DNA from: Lagopus muta
Taxonomy: Eukaryota; Chordata; Aves; Galliformes; Phasianidae
NCBI RefSeq assembly: GCF_023343835.1
Contig: NC_064439.1
Coordinates: 19,601,433-19,665,432, forward strand
Direction: 5' to 3'
Length of the DNA stretch: 64,000 nucleotides
Shown: in pieces, positions 14,290 through 28,100 of the stretch
Position numbering within the stretch: position 1 is the first letter of the stretch
Layout: each line of letters starts with the position of its first letter
Made by a program: the position numbers and the translations under genes
Notes under the pieces: model-generated
What the model saw: the letters and a program-made list of their open reading frames with translations, nothing else
Told to the model about the DNA's origin: nothing
Database searches by the model: none

Positions 14290-15889
14290 TAATGTACAAT
14301 TGCAACATTTAATTCCAGAAGTATCACACTAAAATACAGTACACAAAAGCAAACAATTTCTGGCACATACATTAACGAGACTGAAAACACAGCTTTGATG
14401 CTGAAGCCACATAGTATTGCTGTAACTGGAATGAGAGTCATCAGAAAAGGTAAGAGGAAACCAGAATGCATTAGTAGATCAAATACAAATGCAAAGTAAT
14501 ACCAATTTTTGTACAAGTAATTCTGATCAGGCATAACAAAATTCCATTTCCATTACCAAAATCCTTTTGCAGCACCACTGCTGCAGAAAGAAAATATTAT
14601 GCCTCAAAAAGACACCTGGTTACGTTTCTGAGAAATGCAAGGGTTCCAAATAATGCACATTGCTGCAGAAGAAAATTCAGATTTGAAAGTCAACAAAATT
14701 AAGAGGCCTTATCTATTCACACTGCAGAAGGACTAATAAACTTAACCGGCAGAACAGCTGGAAATTGAAAAATTAACAGATGTTTAAGGCAGAAGTGTTT
14801 GTGTAAAAACAGCAAATAGAACAAATTGCTAAGCAAGGCCACTAGAGATCAAATGAAGCCCTGAAGGTTGTTCAGCAAAGTGATTTAAATGTCCATAATT
14901 CTCCATTAATTCTCTAATTAAGAAGACTTGAATGAAGTTGTGTTATTCATGTTGCACGTTCCAGTTTATAACTCCACCATTTCTCCTCCAACTCAATTTC
15001 TCTCTGTCTTTGGTGTACTCTCTACCAACACACATAGAATACAGTTCTCGTTGTCATTATAAAAAATCAACTTGGAAAAAAATAAATTATGTGCTTTTCA
15101 TGATAAAATGCAAAATTCTGATCTGTTGCATGGTCCCATGATATGTTTAGCAGCCTCTGAATAGTAGTTTTAGGTTATTAATTGCATGTTAAGCAGAATC
15201 ACAACTTGTTGTTATCATCCCCCACATCATTTACTAGCTATCTAGTTTGCTTTGGTAGATAAAGCCATCTAATAGTCATGACACCCTTGTATTCTATTCA
15301 GGAAGTAATAAAACCTAGACTTGGGTAAGTTTGGAATTCATGTATAGACCTTAGTCTGTAAGGGTAACCATGATATGCAGAATTACCACTTGTCCTGTAT
15401 TGGAAAAAGACATCACATCTGTCATAAAACTAGATAAAACTATGAAACATGGTTGTCAGTTCATGATTAAAATAAAATAGTTATGTAAATTATTTTTTAA
15501 CATTGTGTTAAATATATTCACATGATCACCATAGCTATACGTAATGGCCACTACTGTAATCACACACTATATGTACATAACATATATTCCACAACAGTTT
15601 GCAAGTGTTGAGGTTTTCACAGACTAGCCAATTTTACCAGACATAAATAATCTTGTACCAATTTTTAGCCGTTTTAAAAGGAATTAAGTGTCCTAAATAT
15701 ATCCATTCCTCTGCAAAATTAAAAAAAAAAAATCCTAAAAAGTCAGTGCAAATTGAACTTGTTCACCAAGATAGATTCTTATTAAGCTGAAGATAAACAA
15801 AGTTGAAGAGATTAAAGGAAGAAACTCAAAGCATTGTCAACTGCCTTTAGCAGAGGTTAAAGAAGATTAGGAATCAGAAGTCCCGGATC
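14290..15889 (-). other. STAM: Probable STAM 3'UTR
   Basis: AT-rich non-coding sequence runs on from the STAM stop. The first poly(A) hexamer variant seen downstream on the minus strand is ATTAAA at 14313-14308, followed by sequence containing GTCTATGTGTT. This would give a 3'UTR of about 1.6 kb. AATAAA hexamers further on (complement of TTTATT near 12009 and at 11939-11944) could define longer forms. The end is an inference. Confidence 0.45.
14308..14313 (-). terminator. Candidate STAM poly(A) signal (ATTAAA)
   Basis: The sequence reads ATTAAA on the minus strand, about 1.58 kb after the stop codon. It is the first common hexamer variant in the downstream sequence. There is no transcript evidence. 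Confidence 0.35.
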
Positions 15890-16130
15890 CTATAGCAGAG
15901 CCTTCTGTGAATAGCTATGCTGTGGCTGTTGAGTAGGTGGAGGCTGTGCTTGCTGTGGAGGTGCTTGTTGGCTGCCAGCTGTCTGTGGCAGAGGTGTAGA
16001 TGCTAAGTTATAGTTTGGCACCTGGGACATATTAGTTCCAGCATTCTGATAAGCAGCAACATCAACAGCAGCAGGTGGTGGACTATACACTGAAGCCTGG
16101 TTAGAGTAAGTATTTCCAGCAACCATTGCA
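15890..16130 (-). CDS. STAM: STAM terminal coding exon 14 (residues 462-541 and stop)
   Basis: The 241-nt coding part follows acceptor TTTTTCAG. It encodes [20 protein letters not shown], a Q/P-rich stretch (about 520-534) and the conserved end SYSQKALL before the stop at 15892-15890. The tail is more variable than the N-terminal domains and has extra QAP/QPP units. Confidence 0.95.
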
Positions 16131-19100
16131 CTGAAAAATAAAAGGAAATGAAAACTTTAAAAGTCAGTTCAAAAACATTTTACAAACAGAAAGTTATGTA
16201 TTGCTTTAACTGTGCTATATAAAAACACATAGGAAAAGCTACCTTCCAGCTCTGGACAGTTGCATATTTAAATTTGTAGACAATGAATATCCCAATTAAA
16301 ACACGCTCCTCAGACTTACACCAAATACACTAGATTTTGAATTAGACTGAATCTATAGTATATTTTAAATGTGCAATCCAGAACTCCATCCATTTTCTGT
16401 TTCTTATCATAACAGCCACTCAATAGTTTTATTGAGTATTCTGAGCCCATGCACTTCATTCTCAAAAGGAGCAGAATTCTGAAGCTAGTATGGATGTGAT
16501 CTACACCTTCTCAGAAATAACACAAGACAAAGCAGCAGACAATTTTCATTATTAAACATCCACATAATCTTTATACAAATATGTGTGTGTATATATATGT
16601 ATATAAATATCCACTGACACATACCCACACATAGAAATGTTTGAAATTTGTCAGAAATTTTGACAAAGCACACACCACCAGTAAAAAGCACCACTGCAAC
16701 TAATTGCTACTAATTGAAGCAGACTTCAGTAGTGATTAAAATTACACTTCTACAAGACAATTTTTCTCCTTAAAATATCATCTGTGGTCTTTTATATTTG
16801 CACTGATTTAAGCCTAAGTAGGAAAATACTTAAAATTACTTTGTGTACGACGTCTGTGCAGGCTGACCAGGTAGTACTGAGCTGGCAGATGGAGTAACTG
16901 TGCCTTGGCTGAGAGAAGAGAGCTGTTCTGGAGGAAGATTATAACCTTGAATGTGGCCCATCTGTGCACTCCCTGCCACCAAATATGCATTACCTTGAGG
17001 TTGCCCTGGATAAACCTAGAAAGTTAAATAAAGGAATAGTAAGAATAAAATAAAGCAAAATTTTGGTAGTTAAAGACTGACTGAAGAACATAAAGACATT
17101 TTCTTGAACCCTTTAACCTACAGATACTTTAATAAAAGCCAGTTGATTGTCTTCCATTCGGTGATGCAGTATGAAAAAAAAAAAAACCTAGATTTCCAAA
17201 GGATTATTTACACTGCTATCCTCACACTCCAGTACCAAAAAAGTCAGACAGTTTACTGGACAGCCTGTACTCCACATTTTATTTAAATGACTGTCACTCA
17301 TGCTAACTAGAACTACTACCATTGAACGACAATACTGAGGATGTTGTGTAACAAACAGCAGTCCAAGGAAGAGTACTTTTGATGCCCAGAGAACTTCCAA
17401 TAAGTTAGAGCCATTAAAACAGTCAAGAGTGTATTACTTTTCTGTCCTTAGCCAACCTACAATTTCATGCAAGTAAATGCTGAAAGTGCTATTGTGAAAC
17501 TGTTTGAGGGCAAAATGAGGTCTTGAGGTCTTATTTTCAATTGAGAATATGGTACAGCTTTGTAACTAGTTAGAGTAGACAGAAGATATTTCTAAATCAT
17601 GAGCACATTTTTAAAACCTACACTACTGTTCAGTCCTGAATTATCCAGCTGAACAAAAAATACTAGAAGAAACTGTGAGGTCTCATACATAACTGAGTTC
17701 ACATAAGTCAGTGATAGACAGCCCTTAAGATCCATAGACCTCAGATGACATTGATCTTTGACCAACAATGCAAAGGCCTGATAAGCTTTAATTTTTCAGC
17801 TGCTTATTTTTATGCATGACTTTTTCCTTGACCTAAACTAGTTGAGCAGAAAAGAACTGGAATTGTTAGAACTGGTAAAAGGAGTATCTCTAAAGCTCGC
17901 AGCTGAAAACACAGAATATTCTAGTCTTATAATGTGCTGAGAGAAAGAACTTCTTGTTCACTGAGAATACTTCTAAGGGAGCAAGATGATTTTATTAATG
18001 CAGTGTTGAGCATGCACAGGTTTCCAGCTCCTAGGATGGAAGAGGCAGCAGCAGCAGGGCAAAAAGAGAAAATACACATCTCTTTGCAACCAGCACATCT
18101 CACCATATTTTATATAGAACTTGTAGTTTCAAAATCAATTCAGTATACATTTATTCCAGGAATGTACATAAGTATATTGCAAATAAAACACTTGAGTAAC
18201 ATTTGAGCAAGTCAAATGCAGCTTAGTATATGCTTGAAAATGTCAGCAGCTATTAGTTTATGTACATACCTGAGAGCCAGAAACACCGGATGACTGCATA
18301 TAATACTGTTGGTTTTGTAGCTTTGCATACATGGAATACATTGGGTCTTCATTCATCAATTTGTTATACAAAGAAAGAGCCTCCATTGCTTTAACATTGA
18401 GCTCTGAAAGTTCTGAATGTTTCCTAGAAAATAGGTAATATGGTTTATTCTACAGCTCAGATATCTTCAATACAGAACAGACAACATAGGGCAACTTTCA
18501 CAAGGGGAGATCAGCAACATACTCCTGCTACCTGTGAAGTGATGTCTGCTGAGTGCCATAATGTCAAATGACAGAATACTATAACATATGATGAGACCAG
18601 GGAAAAGAAATCCCTCATACCTCCTCACAGCTACTAGTAAATACACCTATTTACTTTGCAAGTATCCACAGAAACAATTAGGATTATCACTGAGTAGCAA
18701 CACTCATATTTCTAAGAATGAGTCTTGAGTCAAAACACATATGTACTTTTTTACCTGTCTATATCTTTTAATTTTTCATCTATGAGGGGTCCCATCTGGT
18801 GGCACATTGCTAGAAAAGAAGAACATTAAAAGATTTAATGTTATAAATAAAGTTTTCTATGCATCCAGTAAGAAAACAGCTTAAAGAAAATTATCAGATA
18901 AAAATGTGTAAGTGAAAATCAAAAAGAAGAAAGAAAAAAAAAGCAAAAAGGAAAGAAAAATTAATATTAGTGCAATAATTAATTAACAGTACCACACAGA
19001 AATCACCTACGAGAACAATTAAGGGGAAAACAGATTGCAGTGGTTCAAATCCTGCACATCAAAGACACAGCACATTGCTCTTTCACTGTAATACTAACTG

Positions 19101-22100
19101 GATGAGAGAGATCCTGTTGAGTAAGGTTTTTACAAACCACTAAGACATTACATGTAAAAACCAACACAAAGAAGCAATGAACTATTTAATAACTGGGAGA
19201 TGTGCTTAATAAGCAATATCTCAGTCTTATTTGGTGAATAAATAAGATTGCAGAAAAACAAACAAACAAACAATTACAAAGTATCAGAATTCTGAATATC
19301 CAGAAACAAAAACTTTATCTGGATTCAAGAGGCAAGTGAGGTTGGTAAGAGGATGTTGAATTTCCCTTATGAAGTTGATGAAATCAGCAATGGCACTTTT
19401 GGCTTCAAGATGGAGGCATCACTTCTGCAATTTTACACTTCATACTGAAAACGCATGTAAAAGATCTCCTGATCAGGACAAAGATGTCACATAAATCAGG
19501 ATCAGCTGGTAAACTTAAGCAGCTAATAAGAACTTAGAGAGTATCCTATTTTATTCATAGTTGAAAAATCTACATGCAAAGTGCACAGTCTCTAGACATC
19601 TAGATTCATTCAGAATATGCCATTTTCTTAACAAAGTCTGTTTCCATCTGGATTGTAAATTTAAACCAATGTTTTGTTCCGTAGTGAGTAAGTTTCTTTA
19701 CTTCCTTCTCCAAACTTCCCTTCTAAAGCCTTTGTTGCATTTATCAGCCCAGGCAGAATAGTCTGTAATGCCTCTTTGAGAGGTATTCTGAATAAATCTG
19801 AGTGTAAAGGACTAGTTTAAGATATTTGTAGTACTCTATAAGGTACTTCTTAACAATACAATCCAACAGAAACATGAATGCAGGTGAAAAGCAAATAGGA
19901 CAACCAGAGGTCTATTCTAAGTCCCAGTAGTATTTTTCTTCCTCTCATGGAGTCTTCCTTACACGCCTTTTGTAACTCAAGCTGTGCTACTCCACGAGGG
20001 AAAATAAATCTGAGAATACTAAATTAAGTATTCCTGGGCCTTGAAAAGTGAAAAAAGCTCTAATGCAGTTTCACTGAGAGAAAGAGTGGGCTTTTTTTAA
20101 ATAAAAATTTTGCACTTCAGTCTCTCAGATGTGGGAAATAGGAAGGAAGATGACAGTTAAGGCTCAAAGAGTTTCTTCAGGCAGGATTGTGGTGTACATA
20201 TGAAGTAGTTTCAGCTAAGTTTCAATTTGTTTTGATTTGGGTATTTACTGAAGATGAAAATAACAAAACTAAGATTCTCTTACCCTCAAGATGAAGTAAT
20301 TCTGGGAGGTCTGGCTGGTCATCAGTTGGATCTGCACTCTGCAACATCTGCAGGAGCTGGTCCATTTTATCCTGGAACATAAATTGCATAATTAGTGTAG
20401 AGGGAACAGGGAAGAGTTAGCACTTTCAGCTTTAAGAAAACACAAATCACATATGCTACTTCACAGGAAAGAAGATGTTTGAATAAGGAAGAGCAAAATG
20501 ATTAAAAACAAATGTTAGCAACAAGTGTAATGTGCAGTATACCCCTTTAATTCTAAAATCCTTCTAAACAGTATTTTCAGGAGAGTTTCTGGGTCTCCTC
20601 TACTTATTACATATGCAACACTACCACCTAGTGGGATTAGTGCAATTGTTTTGACAGAAAACACAGTACTTAGAACAAAGACATAGGTACTCCAACTACG
20701 TTCACTGGAAAAAACCACACATTTTGTTTGTGCATGCTGTCAGCACATAAACAGTGCTGTTATTAATATATATGGAAGGGGTTTTTTTATGATGATATTC
20801 AGAGGGGTTGTATGGTTTAATTCAGTATATTACGTTGCAGATTAACCCATTTAAATATTTTTACGTATACCAAGGGGAAAAAATTAAAATGTATGAACTC
20901 TTTGAAAAGTATGTCTTGCTATAAACTATACTTCTTAACCAAACATTACTTATAAATAATTAGTAATTACTTCTTAGCTGAGTGTATCAAATAAATAGCC
21001 TATAATGGGGCAGTTATGCTGGCAGCATCATAGAGGAAACTAAAAACATGTCTTTTTCCTCTGAACTCTGGGAAACAAGTCAAATTAACTACTTCCTTAA
21101 AAGATTATACTATGGGAAGTTTAAACATTAAACAAAATATAATCAAAGAAGGCAAAGCTGGAAGGCACCTCAACACCCCAAGGCCCAAGATAAGCCATTT
21201 CTGTACCATACAAACTTACAGATATCTCTTAGAAGGAAAAGTATTTGAGAAAGGGATAGATGAGGCAGGACAAATAGGATGTTAGGGAGGCAGTAACTAA
21301 ATTTTCATTTCTCAAAACAATGACAAAAAAGTTGAGAAAGATGTAGAAAGCCATGGGAGAAAAAGGGAAAAATTCTGAACAGATCTCTCTCTCTTGGAGA
21401 AAGAAAAAGGTGGGGAAAAACAGCCTGGTCTGAGGGGCTCCTGGGTGCTCTGCAGAATCACTGAGCTGAAATCACGTGAATCTTACTATTACTTAGAATA
21501 ACAACAAGTTCACAGTTTTCAGAGAAGGAAAAAGATTTTTCAGAGTTGGGGAAAACAATGGTGGTTATATTGGAAATAAATCTAAGACAGCACTTAAAAT
21601 GGGTGTATCTGAGGTATCTAGAAGTACTTAAAGCACAACTTTAGAGCAAATGCATCACTCCACGCCAAGCGCCTAGTTTGCATGGAAACAGCCATACAGT
21701 CCTGAACTATGGCCCTGAATTGAACAAAGTCTCCAAAGTCAGTTTCATAAATTCCTAAGAACTTCAAGATACATTAGCACATTAGGGCACTGCAGATAAT
21801 CAACTTTTCTGCCTCATTCTTTTTGGCTACATTCTTTTGATAGTCCAAATTGCTTTTGAGATACAGGATGAAAGGGTTAAACATCACATGTTTAAGTGCA
21901 AGAGGTTGAAAAATCAATATTTGTTTCATGCTTACTTCATCAATATAAACTGGTTCAGGCTCAGGTTCTATTGTTTCTACTTGAACTTCATCACTGAACT
22001 GCACTGTTTTCTTCTCAGCTTTCACTGTAAGATAAATAGGCAGCTCTTATTTTTTAAAATAAACAAAACAAGGGCAATGTTACAGAGCTAGCATGTTACA

Positions 22101-25100
22101 TCTGCAGATCTTTGTATCTGAAACTGTGAAAAACAAAAATTAATTTGACATTTGAAGGACAAAAGTATTTTCATACACAAACTCATTTACAATCAATCAA
22201 TCAACAATTCATATAAGGTCAACGGAAGCACATTTTAGAAAGTAAATGCCTTTGTTGTAGTCTCCCTCTATATTACACTTATTAGTAAGCCATCAAGAAA
22301 ACACACTAAGAGAGATATTGGAAGAAATAGGGCTTGTGAGTTAAAAGTAAGAGAAAACTGGGAAAATCATCTACAACAAAACCGTTCTCTTTTTCCCAGA
22401 GTCAAGTATAGAACTGGAAGTTGTGTCAAATTTCTTTCTCAGTCAAATATCACTAACTGACCAGAGGCCTTCAGTTTTTTCTTAATTACTTATCATTGCA
22501 ACCAGGTAAAAAGATCATTAGGGAATAAACTGCTGGTTTTTGGGTTTTTTTTGTTTTTAATTTTTACAAATTTTCTCTAGCTGTCAGTAAATTGTTAAAC
22601 GAGTCTCAAGGAAGCTAATGACTTGTAAGCTGTAGGTAGCATCCTGTTTTTCAGACACCAGCATTGGTAGCCACAGACTGGCATACAAAGATGGGACAGT
22701 GAGAGCATAGTAAGGGCTCTTCAGTTTTACCATGAATATGACATGAACTGTGACCTAACTCTATCATAAGGGAAAGCAAACACGGATTGTGTACAACTAC
22801 AGATACATCCCATGAGCCAAGGCAAGGCTTAACACACATACATAAATATAACGTTACTTACTCATTTCTGGCTCAGCAGAAAGATCAGCTGTAACAAAAT
22901 TAGATGGAAACAGTCCTATACCCTGATGAGTTTCACCTTTCCACCAATTCGGATCACTGCAAGATTTTAAAAAGTAAAAATTAAAAACCCATGCTCACAA
23001 GGAATTTTCCCAAGATCTGCACTGTACAAGGCATTTATACTACTTGTACATAAACACAATTTGCATATATGCAGACATCTTCCTATAATAATAATTACGT
23101 AATTACATTTGTAGATCAAAAATCTAGGAGATCATTAAATAAAATATCTAATGTATAAATATATTTTATTGCAACTGTATTCCAATGTATGTTTCCAACA
23201 TAGCATACACCATTACTCCTGACTGATTTTAAGTCTAATACACTTCTAATAGGCATTCTATTCAAGTTACCTGTCATCAAGGATAGTTATAAGTTCTCCA
23301 GCCTTAAAGGTTAATTCATTGTCTTCAGCAGCCTCAAAATCATAGATCGCACGAACCTTTCGGCCCTCATGTTTGTGATTTGTTAAAAGGCTTGAGGTGC
23401 TTGGATACAAACTGGAAAGTGTTGTTTGCTGTTGTCTTTGTTCTTTTAGCGACAGTTCAATTGCTACAAAAGAAGAGTTATCTAGATGAAAATCCCCTAT
23501 ATAAATGTGTAGAATGACTTGAAAACTTAACACTATGAAAATATTTAGTATAATTCCACTCCTGTTGCACTGTAACCGACTTCTACCTCTCCTGCAAAAA
23601 TATGATAACAAATTAAATGACGTTTTACAACTGTAGAGCAAAAATTCTGCTCCTAAGTGTTTCCGTTTTATTAGATATTTACCTTCAAATTCTTTAGGTC
23701 AGCAAGTAAAGGACTCACCTTTAGCTAAATCTTCTTCTTCTTTCTTGTTAGCTGCTGCACCAGGATCTTTGGCAACTAGGGCTGGACTTGCTTTTGCCTG
23801 CTCAGCAGCCTAGACAAAAATAAAAGATGTAGAAGTAAAATCATTGAAAAACTGTCAGGATGCATTAACATTCACTATCTAGATTTGTATTCATCTATAT
23901 TTCAGGAGGAAATTCATTACTCAGAGGACAGTGAGAAACCAGCACTGCTGCCCAGAGAGCTGTGGGTGCCCCATCCCTGGAGGTGTTCAAATTCAGGTTG
24001 GATGGGGCCCTGAGCAGCCTGAGCTGGAGGGGGGCAGCCCTGCCCATGGCACGGGGTTGGAACTGGATGGAACTTTCTAACTCAGGACGTTCTTTGATTC
24101 TATGATTCTGTGATTGGTGATACAAAAATCAAAAAAAGCCAAAGCATTTCAGCCCTCAAGTGAATGCTTTACTTAGACAAGAAAAATTTCATTTTGTTTG
24201 CCAAACGCATTATAATATTCAAGACTAGAAATACTAAAATCCAAAACTGAGGATAAAAAGAATTTGTGATTTTTTGTATTACTACTTTTGTAGTACTATA
24301 CCTGTGAACCAATAGCTGGGAAAGTAACTCCTTGCTCCTTCAGATTTTTTATCATGGCAGATATTAAACTAAGCTGTGGATCATTCTTGAATTCATCAGT
24401 CCATTCCACCATAAGGGCTTTCAGCTTTTCACAAACTTTTGGATGACCCTATAGAAAAATAAAAATTAATTAAATAATGTAGGAATATGTTCTTAATTCT
24501 TTAATTTCACATACGTTCATGCTACTTCCAACATAAGCTATATGTACACTTGAAAACATGTACATCAATAAGTGATACCTTTTATTAGAAAGGGAGAAGA
24601 ATATACCAGCGTTCAGTGTCATGTTTAATGGCCTTTGGGTACTTCAGCAATATGGACTAGCCACAAAACACAGTATACAAAGTTACAAAAAAGCCTTTTA
24701 TCATCTCCATTTCACTGCACGTCTGTACGTAGTATTTTATTGTTTTAATTGAATGTGAAAATGAATGTAGGTATTTACCAATGAATCTCACTCCACAAAG
24801 CTATTTCTCAGTCAGTCTTCCCACTAATCTTTTATGTTTCTCTCAAAATCTCCTCTTTTCCTCGTATTCTCCTCCCAGAATTTTCAGTCCTCCATTCCAA
24901 TCTCAGGTTACCCCAGCTATCAATCTGATTCAGCATTTACATGAATCATATAAATCAATGCAGTACATTACCTTATTCAACACATTGCTTACTTCACTGG
25001 CAAAGTCTCTTGAACAGACTTCTAAATGAAAGATTTTACCACAGTTTGATACACATGCTCCTAGAAGCTAAAGAAAGAAAGATTAAAACTCAGAGTTCAT

Positions 25101-28100
25101 GTAATACAGCTTTTTAGGAAAGAAGAGGACTACATTGAAATTAACCTACTGTTAAAGCCTGCATAGCAACATGGGGATCCTTATGGTTCACTCTCTTCAT
25201 AATGGAACGAAGACAATCCTTAGGCCTAAAGCAAGACAAGACAGCTTTCAAGTTAGTTTTGCACATTCCTCACTGCACACATGAGAATGCATGACAATGC
25301 CAGCAGGCAGCTATCCTGAACACAGCCAGTACATTCTTCAGTGGCTTATAAGGGTAACATCAAATAAAAAATATTATAATAAATAATGAAAACAAATAAA
25401 AAAGCAACCATTAGCTGTTCTAGTCACTTCTGTCTGTAGGACTGCTAGCTTCCTTAGTTATCAGAACATCAAAAAGAATATATATTTTTTTAATTTGAGA
25501 CTACTATTTGCCCCATGCTCATCAATTACTGGCAAAAGTTGCCCCTCAATAAGCCTAGCTTCACATTCAACACACCCTTCTCTATACTTAATAAGTAATA
25601 GGAACCTTATTTCTTTTATTAGATATAGAATCAGCATGAGTAATTAATGGTTAGTTAATGAACTAGGGTGATAATTACCTACACATAGATTTCCTTAAAA
25701 TCTACAACTCCTCTATATTCCACATACACATCTAAAGAACACCACTACACTCCTCAGAATCAGTTTTAATCTATATAACACTCATAGAGAAAATACACAG
25801 CAAACCAGTAAGTGCTTAGGAAAAACAAAAAAAACAAAAAAACAGCATTAGATATTGCACATAAGTGTTTCAAATGAGTTAAATATGAAATTCGAGTTCT
25901 ACCTATGTTGCCCTACATAGACATAATGGGAAAAGGGAATTCAAGAAACAACTTGAGCAGATTTTCAGACACTGCTCAGTGTACTTCAAATTTTGTGCCT
26001 TCCAGTTATTTAGTTGCATTTTTGGAGGTGGTTGAATGCTGAGCAAGGCTGAAGCAGAATTATCAAGAACATACAAGCGCTATCTATTGAACAGCCACGA
26101 AGGAGGTAAAAGCAGGGGAAGAGGGAAAAAGAATGGTACACTTAAACTAAGGGATTTCACACATTTATGGAGTATTTACAGTGACTTTTGGGAGCAAAAC
26201 CAGTTTTCTATGGAACTGATATCCACAAACTAATATGAAACTTCGGTATAAGTTACACTACTGCTTGGCTATACTATATTTGGCAGTGTCTACATTTTAC
26301 AGAAATGGCTCTCTCATGTTTAGTAGTACTAATTATAGAAAATGCTATCACGTAGCAAGGCTACATGTTGTTCAGTGTATACCTTCATATAACCAATTAT
26401 TATTACAAATGAAAGCCATAAGACAAGCACAGTTCATTACCTACTAATTAACCAAGACTTCTCCTGTTCATTACACCTGAGAAAGAATACATGATAAAAC
26501 TTACAAAAATATCTGTGGTGTTTGTTTGTTTGTTTGTTTTTCTAAATGAACGCCATTATATATAAATAACTGCATTAACTTATGAGCAGTGTGCACAACC
26601 ATGGACATTAATTACCAAGCCAGCATTTACAAAAGCAGGCTACAGAATCAAGAATTTAGCAGTCCAGGAATAGGACCACAACACCATTAGTCTAAGACGA
26701 TGTTATTATGGAAGCTATTTCTATAAAGTAATAAAGTGACAATAAAGTTTCAAAATCAAATGATCTTCCATATTTGTCAAATACAATTTTGAAAAATGTT
26801 AAAAGAACAGAAAACCCACAACAACAACAACAACAAAAAAACACTAAACCACAGTAATTCATAAGAACTTCCAAAAATGTGAGCAAATAGATGTTTTTAA
26901 CAGAAACAATCAATATTTGAATGTCACTGCTTTTTCATAATGCTTTTAAAAAGATCTTCAGATTAATCCTACACCAAGAAAAAAATCATGCTTACTAATG
27001 CTCAGTTCACCGATTAAACTTCAAGTATCCCTACTGTAGACAGAACAAATATCCTTACTTACATTTCAAATCAATTTGTCATGCAATTTAGATAAGAAAT
27101 GATGAAAAGCACTAAGCAGAAATTAGAGGAGAGGCGTGCGTTCCACAAGAATAAAATTCTGTCTATTAAGCACTTTCTCCAGGCCATGCTTCACAAACAT
27201 TTGCCTGCAATTCTGCTCTAATAACTTCATAATCAAAGCTTCAAAGGCAGCACAGTGAGGGAGGGTAACAAATCAGTAGGTGGAAGGTTGGGAAGGATAA
27301 GGTAGAAACTTTGATACATTGATTACATACTACATAATATATTCAGAAAACATTGCAATAAAATTCAGTTTTAGAGAGTAAAATAATGCATTTGAATGGT
27401 AGGTACATCCACTACTTTCTTAACAAATACATTAACTGCAATTGGAAGCTAAAATACTACTTTGTCAGCAATTTATTCTCTGTTTATTATCCAAAGTAAC
27501 TGCCTATCAGACTCAAGACTACCCAGGTGACTCAGCTGTTCTGCTTGCTCCATTAGAAACCAGTAAGGCAGAGTATCTTGATCACTCTGTGAGACACACT
27601 GTGATGACTACGCAACATGTTGCTTACAGTGAGTAACTTTGGGGGCAAAAAAAGATGGGAAGTAGTTTGGAAGACTGCTTTTGTACAAGAGGCGTGGAAA
27701 CAGCCAAGGAGAATCAGCTGACCAGAATCCCTGCTCTGTAATCAACCCACAAGGAACCACAAAGTTACACAACCAGCAAAACAGACAAACCATTCCTGAG
27801 TGACAGCTTTTCTACATCCAGATTTCCCTCCAACAGAGTGCTGCAGCAAATGTTTCTATCTCCTCAGCCATTGCTGTCTTCTCTCATTCGCTGACTTCAT
27901 TTTTCTTTCACAGAATCACAGAATCACAGAATTGTAGGGGTTGGAAGGGACCTCCAGAGATCACCGAGTCCAACCCCCCTGCCAAAGCAGGTTCCCTACC
28001 GTAGGTTGCACAGGTAGGCATCCAGGCAGGTCTTGAACATCTCCAGAGAAGGAGACTCCACCACCCCCTTGGGCAGCCTGTTCCAGTGCTCCGTCACCTC

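Larger units (their letters stand above)
16131..24971 (-). other. STAM: STAM introns 4-13
   Basis: The introns between exons 4 and 14 are 523, 492, 255, 314, 837, 1564, 1474, 331, 1254 and 709 nt long. Apart from a CR1 tail in the 492-nt intron 5 and purine or A runs near 18921-18960 and 19255-19275, nothing recognisable was seen in them. Confidence 0.85.

Noticed and set aside
21138..21200. Possible CR1-like scrap in STAM intron 9 (GCTGGAAGGCACCTCAACAC)
   Set aside because: It is too short and diverged to call; it would need a repeat library search.
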